Below, in pieces: positions 27,076 to 36,000 of a stretch of DNA of 64,000 nt. Source of the DNA: Rouxiella sp. S1S-2 (GTDB taxonomy: Bacteria; Pseudomonadota; Gammaproteobacteria; Enterobacterales; Enterobacteriaceae); NCBI RefSeq assembly GCF_009208105.1, contig NZ_WFKL01000001.1, positions 4,092,001 to 4,156,000 on the forward strand. Direction: 5' to 3'. Below the pieces are notes generated by a model. The model made no database searches. It was not told where the DNA came from and was given only the letters and a program-made list of their open reading frames with translations. The stretch's first letter is position 1, and the number at the start of each line of letters is the position of its first letter. A program made the position numbers and the translations under genes.

Positions 27076-28587
27076 ATGTCATCATTAACTATTTCACAGG
27101 CCATTTTCCGACTCAGCGATACGCGCACTTTATCGCTGGATGAACTCAACCTGAATCAGGGCGAGTCGTGGGCATTTGTCGGATCTAACGGCAGCGGAAA
27201 ATCGGCATTGGCGCGGGCGATTGCTGGCAACCTTGTGCTGTTAAACGGCGAGCGTCATAGCGATTTTTCACGCGTGGTGCGCCTCTCCTTCGAGCAGTTA
27301 CAGAAATTGGTCTCCGATGAATGGCAGCGCAACAACACTGACCTGCTCAGCGCTGATGAAGATGATACTGGCCGCACCACGGCTGAAATTATTCAGGAAC
27401 AGGTGCAGGACACCGCGCGCTGCGAAAAACTGGCCGCACAGTTTGGGATTGCTCACCTGCTCACGCGCCGCTTCAAGTATCTTTCTACCGGCGAAACGCG
27501 CAAGACGCTGCTCTGTCAGATTCTAATGCAGCAACCAGACCTGCTGGTACTAGACGAGCCTTTCGACGGGCTGGACGTTAACGCCCGCCAGCAGTTAGCC
27601 ACCATGCTTGAAGAACTGGCTGCTCACGGCCAAACAATGGTGCTGGTGTTAAACCGTTTTGATGATATTCCTGATTTTGTTCAACACGTTGGCGTACTGG
27701 CAGACTGCACGCTGGCCTCCGTCGGCCCGCGCGAGCAGGTGCTGCGTGAAGCGCTGATTGCCCAGTTGGCGCACAGTGAAACGCTCGACGGCATGCAGCT
27801 TCCCGAAAATGAAGATCCGACACAAAACGTTTCTCCGCCGCAGGACCAGCCGCTTATCGTGCTGCGCAACGGTGTGGTGGAATACAACGACAAGCCGATT
27901 CTACACGGGTTGACCTGGCAGGTTGAGCCGGGACAGCACTGGCAAATCGTGGGGCAGAACGGCGCAGGGAAATCCACCCTGCTCAGCCTGATTACCGGTG
28001 ACCACGCGCAGGGCTACAGCAACGACTTGACGCTGTTTGGTCGTCGTCGCGGCAGTGGAGAAACCATCTGGGACATCAAGCGCCACATCGGCTATGTCAG
28101 CAGCAGTCTGCATCTTGACTACCGCGTGAGCTCCAGCGTACGTAACGTAATTTTATCGGGATTCTTTGACTCGATTGGTATTTATCAGGCCGTGTCCGAC
28201 CGCCAGCAACAGTTGACCACCCAATGGCTTGACCTGCTGGGCCTCGGCGGCAGCACCGCCGATACACCTTTCCACAGTTTGTCGTGGGGGCAGCAGCGTC
28301 TGGCGCTGATTGCTCGCGCGCTGGTGAAGCATCCGGCATTGCTTATCCTCGACGAACCTCTGCAGGGCCTCGACCCGATCAATCGTCAACTGGTACGCCG
28401 CTGGATTGACGTGCTGATTGGCGAGGGAAACACTCAACTGCTGTTCGTTTCTCATCATGCTGAAGATGCCCCGCAGTGTATTACCCATCGCTTAAGTTTT
28501 GTACCCGATGGGGAGATTTATCACTATCAGATTGATGCCCTCAATGACCACACTGCCTCTTTAGCGCATGCCAGCGGCAGAAAATAA
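27076..28587 (+). CDS. modF: tandem ABC ATPase ModF
   Basis: 503-residue protein with two ABC domains and no membrane segment. Walker A motifs are GSNGSGKSAL (about 37-46) and GQNGAGKSTLL (about 294-304); signatures LSTGETRK and LSWGQQRL; Walker B LLVLDEPFDGLD and LLILDEPLQGLD. E. coli ModF (PhrA) follows modE and has been linked to molybdate metabolism, with no defined substrate. It is 178 bp downstream of modE. E. coli runs straight on to galE, whereas here a three-gene cassette follows. Confidence 0.96.
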   Translation: MSSLTISQAIFRLSDTRTLSLDELNLNQGESWAFVGSNGSGKSALARAIAGNLVLLNGERHSDFSRVVRLSFEQLQKLVSDEWQRNNTDLLSADEDDTGRTTAEIIQEQVQDTARCEKLAAQFGIAHLLTRRFKYLSTGETRKTLLCQILMQQPDLLVLDEPFDGLDVNARQQLATMLEELAAHGQTMVLVLNRFDDIPDFVQHVGVLADCTLASVGPREQVLREALIAQLAHSETLDGMQLPENEDPTQNVSPPQDQPLIVLRNGVVEYNDKPILHGLTWQVEPGQHWQIVGQNGAGKSTLLSLITGDHAQGYSNDLTLFGRRRGSGETIWDIKRHIGYVSSSLHLDYRVSSSVRNVILSGFFDSIGIYQAVSDRQQQLTTQWLDLLGLGGSTADTPFHSLSWGQQRLALIARALVKHPALLILDEPLQGLDPINRQLVRRWIDVLIGEGNTQLLFVSHHAEDAPQCITHRLSFVPDGEIYHYQIDALNDHTASLAHASGRK

Positions 28588-28593
28588 CGGCTT

Positions 28594-29487
28594 TTAGCCT
28601 GGCCCATCGCTAGCAGCAGCGAGAAGTGGCACCACGACGTCGCTGATGGGCGTGGGAATACCGTGCGCTCGCCCCATTCGCTGCACCACGCCGTTGCGAA
28701 TATCCCATTCGAGAGGAAAACCTGCCACCCTGTCGGCAAGGATTGAGGTACCTAAATCGGCGGGGGCGCGCTGAAATCCATCGATAATCTCCTGTGGGAT
28801 TTCGTCGCCCAGTATCGCGCCCTCGGCACGCGCAACTGTCAGGCACTCGCGCAGGTAGGCCTGCGATAACGCGGTAATGTCAGCCCGGGAATACATTCCC
28901 GCTCGACGTCCTGAAAGCACCATTAAACCGGCAACCGCATTCTGCAGCAACTTGCGCCATGCGATAGACGTGAAGTCCGCCGCAAGATCCACTGCACAGC
29001 GAGTGCCGTGTAATGCGTCAAGCACCCTGCGGGCTTCGGCGGTATCAGGCAACGTTAGACGCGGTTTGGCACGTAACCACACCGAGGCATCAGGTTCGCG
29101 TTGCGCAGGAAACCATACGACTGCGGGCAATATCGGGCTGCCGGACACATACGGGGCGACCAGCGTCTGTTGCTCAACACCGTTTTGCAGCACGCAGACC
29201 ACCGTATTTGCACTGCATAATGCGGTAAGCCACGGTGCTATTGCCTCTATTTGTGTGGATTTGACCGCGACAAAAACCAGGTCGACGCTGCTCTTAATTT
29301 CAGTCGGCGAAGTTTGCACCGGCCCCGGTACAACGACGCTGCCCCCCTCAAAGCGCAATTCCAGACGGCTATGAGCCGAGCGCCCGCATATAATAGGCGT
29401 GCGCCCAACCTCATGCAGTGCCGCCGCGATAGTTGTGCCGATTGCCCCCGGCCCAATGAGTGCGACGGTTGGATTTTCAGATTTCAT
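28594..29487 (-). CDS. 2-dehydropantoate 2-reductase-like oxidoreductase (PanE/ApbA family)
   Basis: About 297 residues. N-terminal NAD(P) loop VALIGPGAIGTTIAAAL, then VFVAVKSTQ and LQNGVEQ, and a C-terminal helical ketopantoate reductase domain with the lysine in AWRKLLQNAV. PanE reduces ketopantoate in pantothenate synthesis, but many family members act on other 2-oxo acids, so this may be a paralogue. ATG 29487 has the better spacing (8 bases) from AGGAG; 29493 and 29514 are alternatives. Last gene of a minus-strand LysR-EamA-reductase set absent from E. coli at this site. Confidence 0.85.
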   Translation of the reverse strand: MKSENPTVALIGPGAIGTTIAAALHEVGRTPIICGRSAHSRLELRFEGGSVVVPGPVQTSPTEIKSSVDLVFVAVKSTQIEAIAPWLTALCSANTVVCVLQNGVEQQTLVAPYVSGSPILPAVVWFPAQREPDASVWLRAKPRLTLPDTAEARRVLDALHGTRCAVDLAADFTSIAWRKLLQNAVAGLMVLSGRRAGMYSRADITALSQAYLRECLTVARAEGAILGDEIPQEIIDGFQRAPADLGTSILADRVAGFPLEWDIRNGVVQRMGRAHGIPTPISDVVVPLLAAASDGPG

Positions 29488-29525
29488 CTTCATATCTCCT
29501 GTCTTGATGGTCATTCACCGGCCTT

Positions 29526-30353
29526 TCAGCCTATGACGATAATACCGATGACAATAACGGTACAGGCCACGATTTTTCGCACAGTCAGCGTTTCACCGAG
29601 GAAAAAATAGCCTATCAATGCCGCAAATAACACACTGGTTTCACGCAGTGCCGAAACGGCTCCCATTGGCACGCGAGACATGGCGTAGATGATGATGCCG
29701 TAGGCCATAAGAGAGACCAGTCCACCGATGAAAGCGATGATAAAACCGGGCCGCAGCGTGAATAAACTTTTGGCGCCGCGTAAAAAGATATAGACCGGAG
29801 GCATCAACACGCCCCACAGCGCACTCATCCAAACCGTATAGGCCATCGGATCACCAGACAGGCGCACGCCGATACCGTCTGCCACGCTGTAAGCGGCAAT
29901 GAAACATCCGGTCCCCAGCGCATAGGGCAGACTCGGCACCGCAAGTTTTCGCCCTTTGAAGGCCAGGGAAATAATGCCTCCCGACACCAGAACAATGCCG
30001 AGCAGAGCATTGACACCCACTTTTTCTCCGGCGAAAACCGCGGCCGCAAAGGTAATCAGGATCGGAGAAGAACCTCGTGAAATCGGATACGTTTGTCCGA
30101 GGTCTCCCGCTTTATAGCTCCTGACGAGAAACAGGTTATAGCCAACGTGCAGCACCGCTGACAGTACGGCATATGTCCAGCTGGCTTTGGCCGGCGGCGC
30201 CAGGAAAATCGCGATAATGGCGCTGGCAACTGCAACCGCAACGCACATGACCGTCATCGACCACAGTCTGTCGACTCCACCGCGCAGAAGCGCATTCCAG
30301 CTTGCATGCAAGAGCGCAGCGAAAAGTATGAGTAAAATGATTGGAATAGGCAT
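29526..30353 (-). CDS. EamA-family (DMT) transporter
   Basis: 275 residues, mostly hydrophobic, with about ten predicted membrane helices arranged as two EamA repeats. RGSSPILITFAAAVFAGEKVG ends the first and LRETSVLFAALIGYFFLGETL the second, the typical paired motif. Such proteins export amino acids or related metabolites; the substrate is unknown. The ribosome binding site is weak. Lies 74 bp after the LysR gene and 38 bp before the reductase, all on one strand. Confidence 0.88.
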   Translation of the reverse strand: MPIPIILLILFAALLHASWNALLRGGVDRLWSMTVMCVAVAVASAIIAIFLAPPAKASWTYAVLSAVLHVGYNLFLVRSYKAGDLGQTYPISRGSSPILITFAAAVFAGEKVGVNALLGIVLVSGGIISLAFKGRKLAVPSLPYALGTGCFIAAYSVADGIGVRLSGDPMAYTVWMSALWGVLMPPVYIFLRGAKSLFTLRPGFIIAFIGGLVSLMAYGIIIYAMSRVPMGAVSALRETSVLFAALIGYFFLGETLTVRKIVACTVIVIGIIVIG

Positions 30354-30427
30354 ACGTCATAGTAAGCAACTGCATGCCTTGACTAAAGCGAAGTCTCCTC
30401 ATTGAAGCATGAGTAAATCCTCATGCC

Positions 30428-31333
30428 TTATCGATAATCTTGTTGCGCGTTGTTTGATTCTGTCTGCAGCCAATGTCGAAAGCTGATGATATGCGGCTGC
30501 GATTCAGTCCCCTTTGGGCAGACAAAATAGTAAGCAACCGGAGAGGGAAAGGCCACGTCAAACAGTCTGATCAGGCTGCCATCGCCTAGTTCAGTTTCGA
30601 CATGCCCGCTTCGCGCCAATGCGATCCCCTGGCCCAGCAGCGCCGCCTCGATAGTCATGTTGGTGTCGGCAAATCTCACGCTCTCCTTAAGTGCGGAGGT
30701 GGCCACGCCTACATGTTGAAACCACAGCGCCCATTTCGGTACCAAATCGGCACCGTCACGGGTGAGCAGTGGGTAACTCAGTAAATCTGCCGGTATCTCA
30801 GGCGTTCCAAGGCGATTTAACAGAGCAGGACTGGCGACGGGAAAAATGTGTTCTCTAAACATAAACTCCGCATGCAGGCCCGGATAGTTGCCATGGCCAA
30901 ACCGTATCGCAACGTCAGACTCCGCGTTTGAAAAATTAATCGACTTGTCGCTGGTTTCAAGCGTAACCAAAATTTCAGGATGCTGCAGAGAGAGGTTTGG
31001 CAATCGTGGCAGCAACCATTTTAACGCGAAGGAGTAAGTCGTACTGACCTTAACCCTGACCCTTCCTTTTTGCTCTCGCAGATCGGTGAGCGTGGTCTCC
31101 AGATTGCTAAAAAACTCGCGCACGATCGGCACGAGTGCGGCTCCGGCGGGCGTCAGGCTCAACGACTTGCCACGCTGAAACAGCTGCAATCCCCAGAGAT
31201 CTTCGAGATTTTTCAATTGATGACTGACCGCGCTTTGGGTGATGTGCAACTCTTCGGCGGCGGCGGTGAATGTTGCATGTCGAGTAGCAACCTCAAAGGC
31301 GCGTAGCGTGGAACTCGGCGGCAGATTTCTCAT
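30428..31333 (-). CDS. LysR-family regulator, GcvA-like
   Basis: 301 residues. The N-terminal helix-turn-helix (STLRAFEVATRHATFTAAAE, then HITQSAVSHQLKNLE, residues 8-45) and substrate domain resemble GcvA (LPRLPNL, RFGHGNYPGLHAE). The ATG follows GAGGAA. It is the first gene of the LysR-EamA-reductase cassette and is transcribed in the same direction as its likely targets, so it may be autoregulated. It is divergent from galE across 322 bp. A hairpin (GCATGAG/CTCATGC, 30407-30426) follows its stop. Confidence 0.88.
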   Translation of the reverse strand: MRNLPPSSTLRAFEVATRHATFTAAAEELHITQSAVSHQLKNLEDLWGLQLFQRGKSLSLTPAGAALVPIVREFFSNLETTLTDLREQKGRVRVKVSTTYSFALKWLLPRLPNLSLQHPEILVTLETSDKSINFSNAESDVAIRFGHGNYPGLHAEFMFREHIFPVASPALLNRLGTPEIPADLLSYPLLTRDGADLVPKWALWFQHVGVATSALKESVRFADTNMTIEAALLGQGIALARSGHVETELGDGSLIRLFDVAFPSPVAYYFVCPKGTESQPHIISFRHWLQTESNNAQQDYR

Positions 31334-31464
31334 TAAATCGTTTCCTCGGTGTACATTTTAAACGCACCTTTTATGAATGAAAGCTCATGATAGAACATTC
31401 TACTCCCGCCTAGTCTTAATCTTAAAATTAAGCTTATAAGACAGTTTTCATTTAAAAAAAGTAG

Positions 31465-31480
31465 GTGTAAGCGATTACAC
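31465..31480 (+). promoter_or_regulatory. upstream GalR/GalS operator (OE-like) of galETKM
   Basis: GTGTAAGCGATTACAC, a perfect 16-bp palindrome matching the GalR/GalS half site GTGNAANC. A TATTAT/TATAAG stretch at 31487-31495 could be a -10 element, which would put this site over the -35 region. Confidence 0.85.
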
Positions 31481-31564
31481 ATAAGGTATTATAAGGCTTG
31501 TGTTGATGAAAACTCGGCCTTCAGGGCCGTTGGTGCGCAAATTGCTGGGGTGGTAAACTAAGGG

Positions 31565-31580
31565 GTGTAAGCGATTTCAT
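31565..31580 (+). promoter_or_regulatory. downstream GalR/GalS operator (OI-like) of galETKM
   Basis: GTGTAAGCGATTTCAT matches the upstream operator at 13 of 16 positions. It starts exactly 100 bp after that operator and 76 bp before the galE start. Paired operators suggest repression by GalR-mediated looping as in E. coli. The rest of 31334-31655 holds a short hairpin (31513-31527) and no gene. Confidence 0.8.
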
Positions 31581-31655
31581 TTTATAAGATGGATCACCTT
31601 TTTACGCGCCACAGCATGATATTGTGGTCAACATCAATACCTTTAAGGAGTCGAT

Positions 31656-32672
31656 ATGTACGTTCTAGTTACCGGTGGTAGCGGTTACATTGGTAGTCAT
31701 ACTTGCGTTCAATTAATCAAAGCGGGCTATACGCCAATCATTCTGGATAATCTTTGCAACAGCAAAGCCAGCGTTTTAGAGCGTATTAATACTCTGACGG
31801 GTCAGACTCCTCTCCTCTATCAGGGCGATATCCGCGATCGCGCCCTGCTGGACAAAATTTTCCAGGAGCATAATGTTCATTCGGTTATCCACTTTGCCGG
31901 ATTGAAAGCCGTTGGCGAATCAGTCAACAAGCCGATGGAATACTACGATAACAACGTTTACGGCTCTCTGGTGCTGGTTGAGGCCATGCGCGCAGCGGGC
32001 GTGACAAACCTGATTTTCAGCTCGTCGGCAACCGTCTATGGCGATCAGCCCAAAACGCCTTACGTCGAAGACTTCCCTACCGGTACACCTTCAAGTCCGT
32101 ACGGCCGCAGCAAGCTGATGGTCGAACAAGTTCTGCAGGACCTGCAGCGCGCCGAACCCAACTGGAGCATTTCGCTGTTGCGCTACTTCAACCCAGTCGG
32201 CGCACATCCGTCAGGCCTGATGGGAGAAGACCCGCAGGGTATCCCAAATAACCTGATGCCGTTTATCGCCCAGGTTGCCGTGGGTCGTCGGGAATCGCTG
32301 TCAATCTTTGGCAATGACTACGACACACCGGACGGTACCTGCCTGCGCGACTACATTCACGTGGTTGACCTGGCTGATGGCCATTTGGCCGCCATGAAAA
32401 CGCTGCATAACAAACCGGGCGTACACATCTACAACCTCGGCGCCGGCCTCGGCAAGAGCGTGTTGGAAGTGGTTAACGCGTTCAGCGACGCCTGTGGCAA
32501 ACCGGTTAACTATCACTTTGCACCACGCCGCGCTGGCGATCTGCCTGCTTACTGGGCTGATCCAACCAAAGCTGCCAACGAACTGAATTGGCGAGTCAGC
32601 CGTACTCTGGAAGATATGGCTGCTGATACCTGGCTGTGGCAATCAAACAACCCACAGGGCTATCCAGACTAA
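31656..32672 (+). CDS. galE: UDP-glucose 4-epimerase
   Basis: NAD-dependent epimerase interconverting UDP-galactose and UDP-glucose (Leloir pathway; also supplies UDP-galactose for polysaccharide). Rossmann loop GGSGYIGSH at the N-terminus, the catalytic Ser region SSSATVYG and the YxxxK pair in SPYGRSK are intact. 338 residues, as in E. coli. ATG follows AAGGAG. First gene of galETKM, preceded by two GalR-type operators. Confidence 0.99.
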   Translation: MYVLVTGGSGYIGSHTCVQLIKAGYTPIILDNLCNSKASVLERINTLTGQTPLLYQGDIRDRALLDKIFQEHNVHSVIHFAGLKAVGESVNKPMEYYDNNVYGSLVLVEAMRAAGVTNLIFSSSATVYGDQPKTPYVEDFPTGTPSSPYGRSKLMVEQVLQDLQRAEPNWSISLLRYFNPVGAHPSGLMGEDPQGIPNNLMPFIAQVAVGRRESLSIFGNDYDTPDGTCLRDYIHVVDLADGHLAAMKTLHNKPGVHIYNLGAGLGKSVLEVVNAFSDACGKPVNYHFAPRRAGDLPAYWADPTKAANELNWRVSRTLEDMAADTWLWQSNNPQGYPD

Positions 32673-32681
32673 GGAAAAGTA

Positions 32682-33731
32682 ATGTCAAGTTTTGACCCAA
32701 TCGAGCACCCGCACCGCCGCTATAATCCACTGAGCGATCAGTGGGTACTGGTCAGTCCGCACCGGGCCAAACGCCCGTGGCAGGGCCAGCAGGAAACACC
32801 GTCTCAGGAAACGCTCCCCGCGCACGATCCTGACTGTTTCCTGTGCCCGGGCAATACCCGAGTGACCGGTGACGTGAATCCTGACTATCAAGGCACCCAC
32901 GTCTTTACCAACGATTTTGCCGCGCTGATGCCGGATACGCCATTTGCCCCAGAGAGTGACGATCAGCTGATGCGTTGCCAAAGCGCGCGTGGTACCAGTC
33001 GGGTTATCTGTTTCTCGCCAGACCACAGCAAAACACTGCCGCAGCTTTCACTTGAAGCTTTGGAAAAAGTGGTCACCACCTGGCAGGAACAGAGTGCAGA
33101 TTTGGGCAAAACTTACCCCTGGGTTCAGGTGTTTGAGAACAAGGGTGCGGCGATGGGATGTTCAAACCCGCACCCGCACGGTCAAATTTGGGCCAACAGT
33201 TTTTTACCCAACGAAGCCGAGCGTGAGGACCATCTGCAGCGTCAGTATCTGGCGCAGTATGGTTCTTCAATGCTGGTAGATTATGCGCAACGCGAGCTGG
33301 CCGACGGCAGCCGTACGGTGGTCGAAACTGAGCACTGGGTTGCTGTTGTCCCTTATTGGGCCGCGTGGCCGTTCGAAACCTTGCTGCTTCCGAAAGCGAA
33401 AGTGTTGCGAATTACCGAGCTGAGCGAGGCGCAAAGCAGTGACTTGGCGCTGGCACTGAAAAAGCTAACCAGCCGCTACGATAATTTGTTCCAGTGCTCT
33501 TTCCCTTACTCTATGGGGTGGCATGGCGCGCCTTTCAGCGAAGGTGACTATTCCCACTGGCAGTTGCACGCACACTTTTATCCGCCGCTGCTGCGTTCCG
33601 CGACGGTGAGAAAATTTATGGTTGGCTATGAAATGCTGGCTGAGACCCAAAGAGACTTGACTGCCGAACAGGCCGCAGAGCGTCTGCGTGCAGTCAGTGA
33701 TGTTCATTATCGTGAGGCCGGAGTGAAATGA
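32682..33731 (+). CDS. galT: galactose-1-phosphate uridylyltransferase
   Basis: Transfers UMP from UDP-glucose to galactose-1-phosphate through a uridylyl-histidine intermediate. The catalytic HPH lies in [11 protein letters not shown]; the zinc-binding CFLCPGN region is near residue 52. 349 residues. Starts nine bases after galE and overlaps galK by one base if galK uses its second ATG. Confidence 0.99.
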   Translation: MSSFDPIEHPHRRYNPLSDQWVLVSPHRAKRPWQGQQETPSQETLPAHDPDCFLCPGNTRVTGDVNPDYQGTHVFTNDFAALMPDTPFAPESDDQLMRCQSARGTSRVICFSPDHSKTLPQLSLEALEKVVTTWQEQSADLGKTYPWVQVFENKGAAMGCSNPHPHGQIWANSFLPNEAEREDHLQRQYLAQYGSSMLVDYAQRELADGSRTVVETEHWVAVVPYWAAWPFETLLLPKAKVLRITELSEAQSSDLALALKKLTSRYDNLFQCSFPYSMGWHGAPFSEGDYSHWQLHAHFYPPLLRSATVRKFMVGYEMLAETQRDLTAEQAAERLRAVSDVHYREAGVK

Positions 33732-34879
33732 TGGAATTAAAAGACAAAACATTAAAAATATTTGAAGAAAAATTTGGCTATCCGGCTACCATCACGATTA
33801 AAGCTCCGGGCCGCGTCAACCTGATTGGCGAGCACACTGATTATAACGACGGCTTCGTTCTGCCCTGCGCGATTGACTACGAAACGGTCATTGCCTGTGG
33901 CCAGCGCAATGACCGCACAATTCGCGTGATTGCCGCCGACTACGACAACCAACAGGATGAGTTCTCACTCGATGAGCCGATCCTTAGCACCAACGCGCTG
34001 CCGTGGGCTAACTACGTGCGCGGGGTGGTTAAACATCTCATGCTGCGCAACGGGGATTTTTCCGGCGCAGACATGGTTATTAGTGGCAATGTGCCGCAGG
34101 GCGCAGGTCTCAGCTCGTCGGCCTCGCTTGAAGTTGCCGTAGGTCAGGCGTTAAAAAGCCTGTATGACCTGCCGATAGACGGCGTTGAGCTAGCTTTAAA
34201 CGGTCAGGAAGCCGAAAACCAGTTCGTGGGCTGCAACTGCGGCATTATGGATCAGCTAATTTCGGCGCTGGGTAAAGAAAACCACGCACTGCTGATTGAC
34301 TGCCGTTCGCTGGAAACCAAAGCCGTTTCCATGCCTGAAAACGCGTCTGTGGTTATTATCAACTCCAATGTAAAACGCGGCCTGGTTGACAGCGAATACA
34401 ACACTCGCCGCAAACAGTGTGAGGAAGCAGCGCGCTTCTTCGGCGTGAAAGCGCTGCGTGACGTTGACTTGGCGCAGTTTGCCGCTAAGCAGGAAGGCCT
34501 CGACCCGCTCACCGCGCGCCGTGCTCGCCACGTGATTACCGAAAATGACCGAACCGAAGCCGCCGCCATTGCGTTGAGCCACGGTGATCTGAAAAAAATG
34601 GGCGTGCTGATGGCTGAATCTCATGCCTCAATGCGTGACGACTTCGAAATCACCGTGCCACCGATTGATACTCTGGTTGAAATTGTTAAATCGGTGATTG
34701 GTGAACAAGGCGGAGTGCGCATGACCGGCGGGGGGTTTGGTGGCTGCATTGTCGCCCTGATACCCAGCGAGCTGGTCGAGCAGGTTCGCAAAACTGTGGC
34801 GCATGAATATCACGCCAAAACCGGCATTAAAGAAACATTTTACGTCTGCCAGGCTTCAGAAGGTGCCAGCATATGTTAA
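33731..34879 (+). CDS. galK: galactokinase
   Basis: GHMP kinase that phosphorylates galactose at C1 with ATP. The galactokinase signature [19 protein letters not shown] is near residue 28, the GHMP ATP loop is [13 protein letters not shown], and the C-terminal GGGFGGC motif is present. Two adjacent ATGs exist; the second (33731) gives 382 residues and MELKDKT, matching E. coli MSLKEKT, at seven bases from GGAG. The 3' end overlaps galM by seven bases. Confidence 0.99.
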   Translation: MELKDKTLKIFEEKFGYPATITIKAPGRVNLIGEHTDYNDGFVLPCAIDYETVIACGQRNDRTIRVIAADYDNQQDEFSLDEPILSTNALPWANYVRGVVKHLMLRNGDFSGADMVISGNVPQGAGLSSSASLEVAVGQALKSLYDLPIDGVELALNGQEAENQFVGCNCGIMDQLISALGKENHALLIDCRSLETKAVSMPENASVVIINSNVKRGLVDSEYNTRRKQCEEAARFFGVKALRDVDLAQFAAKQEGLDPLTARRARHVITENDRTEAAAIALSHGDLKKMGVLMAESHASMRDDFEITVPPIDTLVEIVKSVIGEQGGVRMTGGGFGGCIVALIPSELVEQVRKTVAHEYHAKTGIKETFYVCQASEGASIC

Positions 34880-35919
34880 CACCAGTCAACGCCCAGCGAG
34901 CCCCAGACGGCTCGCCTTTTCAGTTGGTTACGCTAAAAAATCCTGCAGGGACAACGGCAACCTTTATGGATTGGGGCGCGACCTGGTTGTCATTAGTGCT
35001 GCCACTGCCGTGCGGTGAAAACCGCGAATTACTGCTGGGTTGCAAGGGGCCGGAAGACTACGTCAACCAGAGCGCCTATTTGGGCGCTACTGTAGGTCGT
35101 TACGCTAACCGTATTGCGCGTTCGCAGTTTCAAATCGATTGTAAACCGCATCTGTTGGTCGCCAATCAGGGCGTACATCAGCTGCACGGCGGGCCTGAGG
35201 GTTTCAACGCTCGTCGTTGGAAAATACTTAATTACACCCAGCAGAAAGTCAGCTTTCAGCTGGTTTCTCCTGATGGCGATCAGGGGTATCCGGGCGAATT
35301 AACGGCGGAAGTGCACTACCAGCTTACCGACGATAACCGGCTTGAAATCAGCTACAAGGCGCAGGTCGATAAACTGTGTCCTGTTAACCTGACCAACCAC
35401 GCCTATTTCAATCTCGACGGTGAAGGTCACGACGCACGTAAGCAAAAGCTGCAGCTGTTTGCCGAACGTTTTCTGCCGATCGACAGCGACGGAATTCCCT
35501 GTGCGGATCTCACCTCTGTTCAGCAAACCGGCATGGATTTCCGTACGCCGAAAACGCTGGCGCAGGATTTCCTCAAGGATCGCGATCAGCAGCGGGTCAA
35601 GGGCTACGACCACGCCTATCTGCTGTTTGCCACCTGCAACGCCAATGACAATCCGGCGGCGCACCTCTGGTCTGGCGATGAAAAAGTAAAAATGTCGGTA
35701 TTTACCTCAGCCCCTGCGCTGCAGTTTTACAGTGGCAACTTCCTCAACGGCACGCCAAACCGCAGCGGTGGGCAGTATGCCAACTACAGCGGCGTGGCAC
35801 TTGAGAGTGAGTTTCTTCCCGACAGCCCGAACCACTCAACCTGGCCACAGCCAAGCTGCTGGATAAAGCCGGGTCAAATTTATCGTTCGGCTACGGTCTA
35901 TCAGTTTTTTGCGATGTAG
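34873..35919 (+). CDS. galM: aldose 1-epimerase (galactose mutarotase)
   Basis: Interconverts alpha and beta anomers of galactose so galactokinase can use them. Blocks [22 protein letters not shown] and the catalytic His in [10 protein letters not shown] are visible, with the catalytic Glu expected in [12 protein letters not shown]. 348 residues. Overlaps galK by seven bases. Last gene of the operon, closed by a strong terminator. Confidence 0.97.
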   Translation: MLTPVNAQRAPDGSPFQLVTLKNPAGTTATFMDWGATWLSLVLPLPCGENRELLLGCKGPEDYVNQSAYLGATVGRYANRIARSQFQIDCKPHLLVANQGVHQLHGGPEGFNARRWKILNYTQQKVSFQLVSPDGDQGYPGELTAEVHYQLTDDNRLEISYKAQVDKLCPVNLTNHAYFNLDGEGHDARKQKLQLFAERFLPIDSDGIPCADLTSVQQTGMDFRTPKTLAQDFLKDRDQQRVKGYDHAYLLFATCNANDNPAAHLWSGDEKVKMSVFTSAPALQFYSGNFLNGTPNRSGGQYANYSGVALESEFLPDSPNHSTWPQPSCWIKPGQIYRSATVYQFFAM

Positions 35920-35931
35920 GTAAAACGGCAC

Positions 35932-35966
35932 AAAAAAAAGCCATCGACTCATGCCGATGGCTTTTT
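35932..35966 (+). terminator. terminator between galM and the chitinase gene
   Basis: AGCCATCG and CGATGGCT pair around an eight-base loop, flanked by eight A and five T, so it can serve both convergent genes. Confidence 0.85.
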
Positions 35967-36000
35967 GACGTTATAAAAGGTTAATTAAACCTGTTTATAC

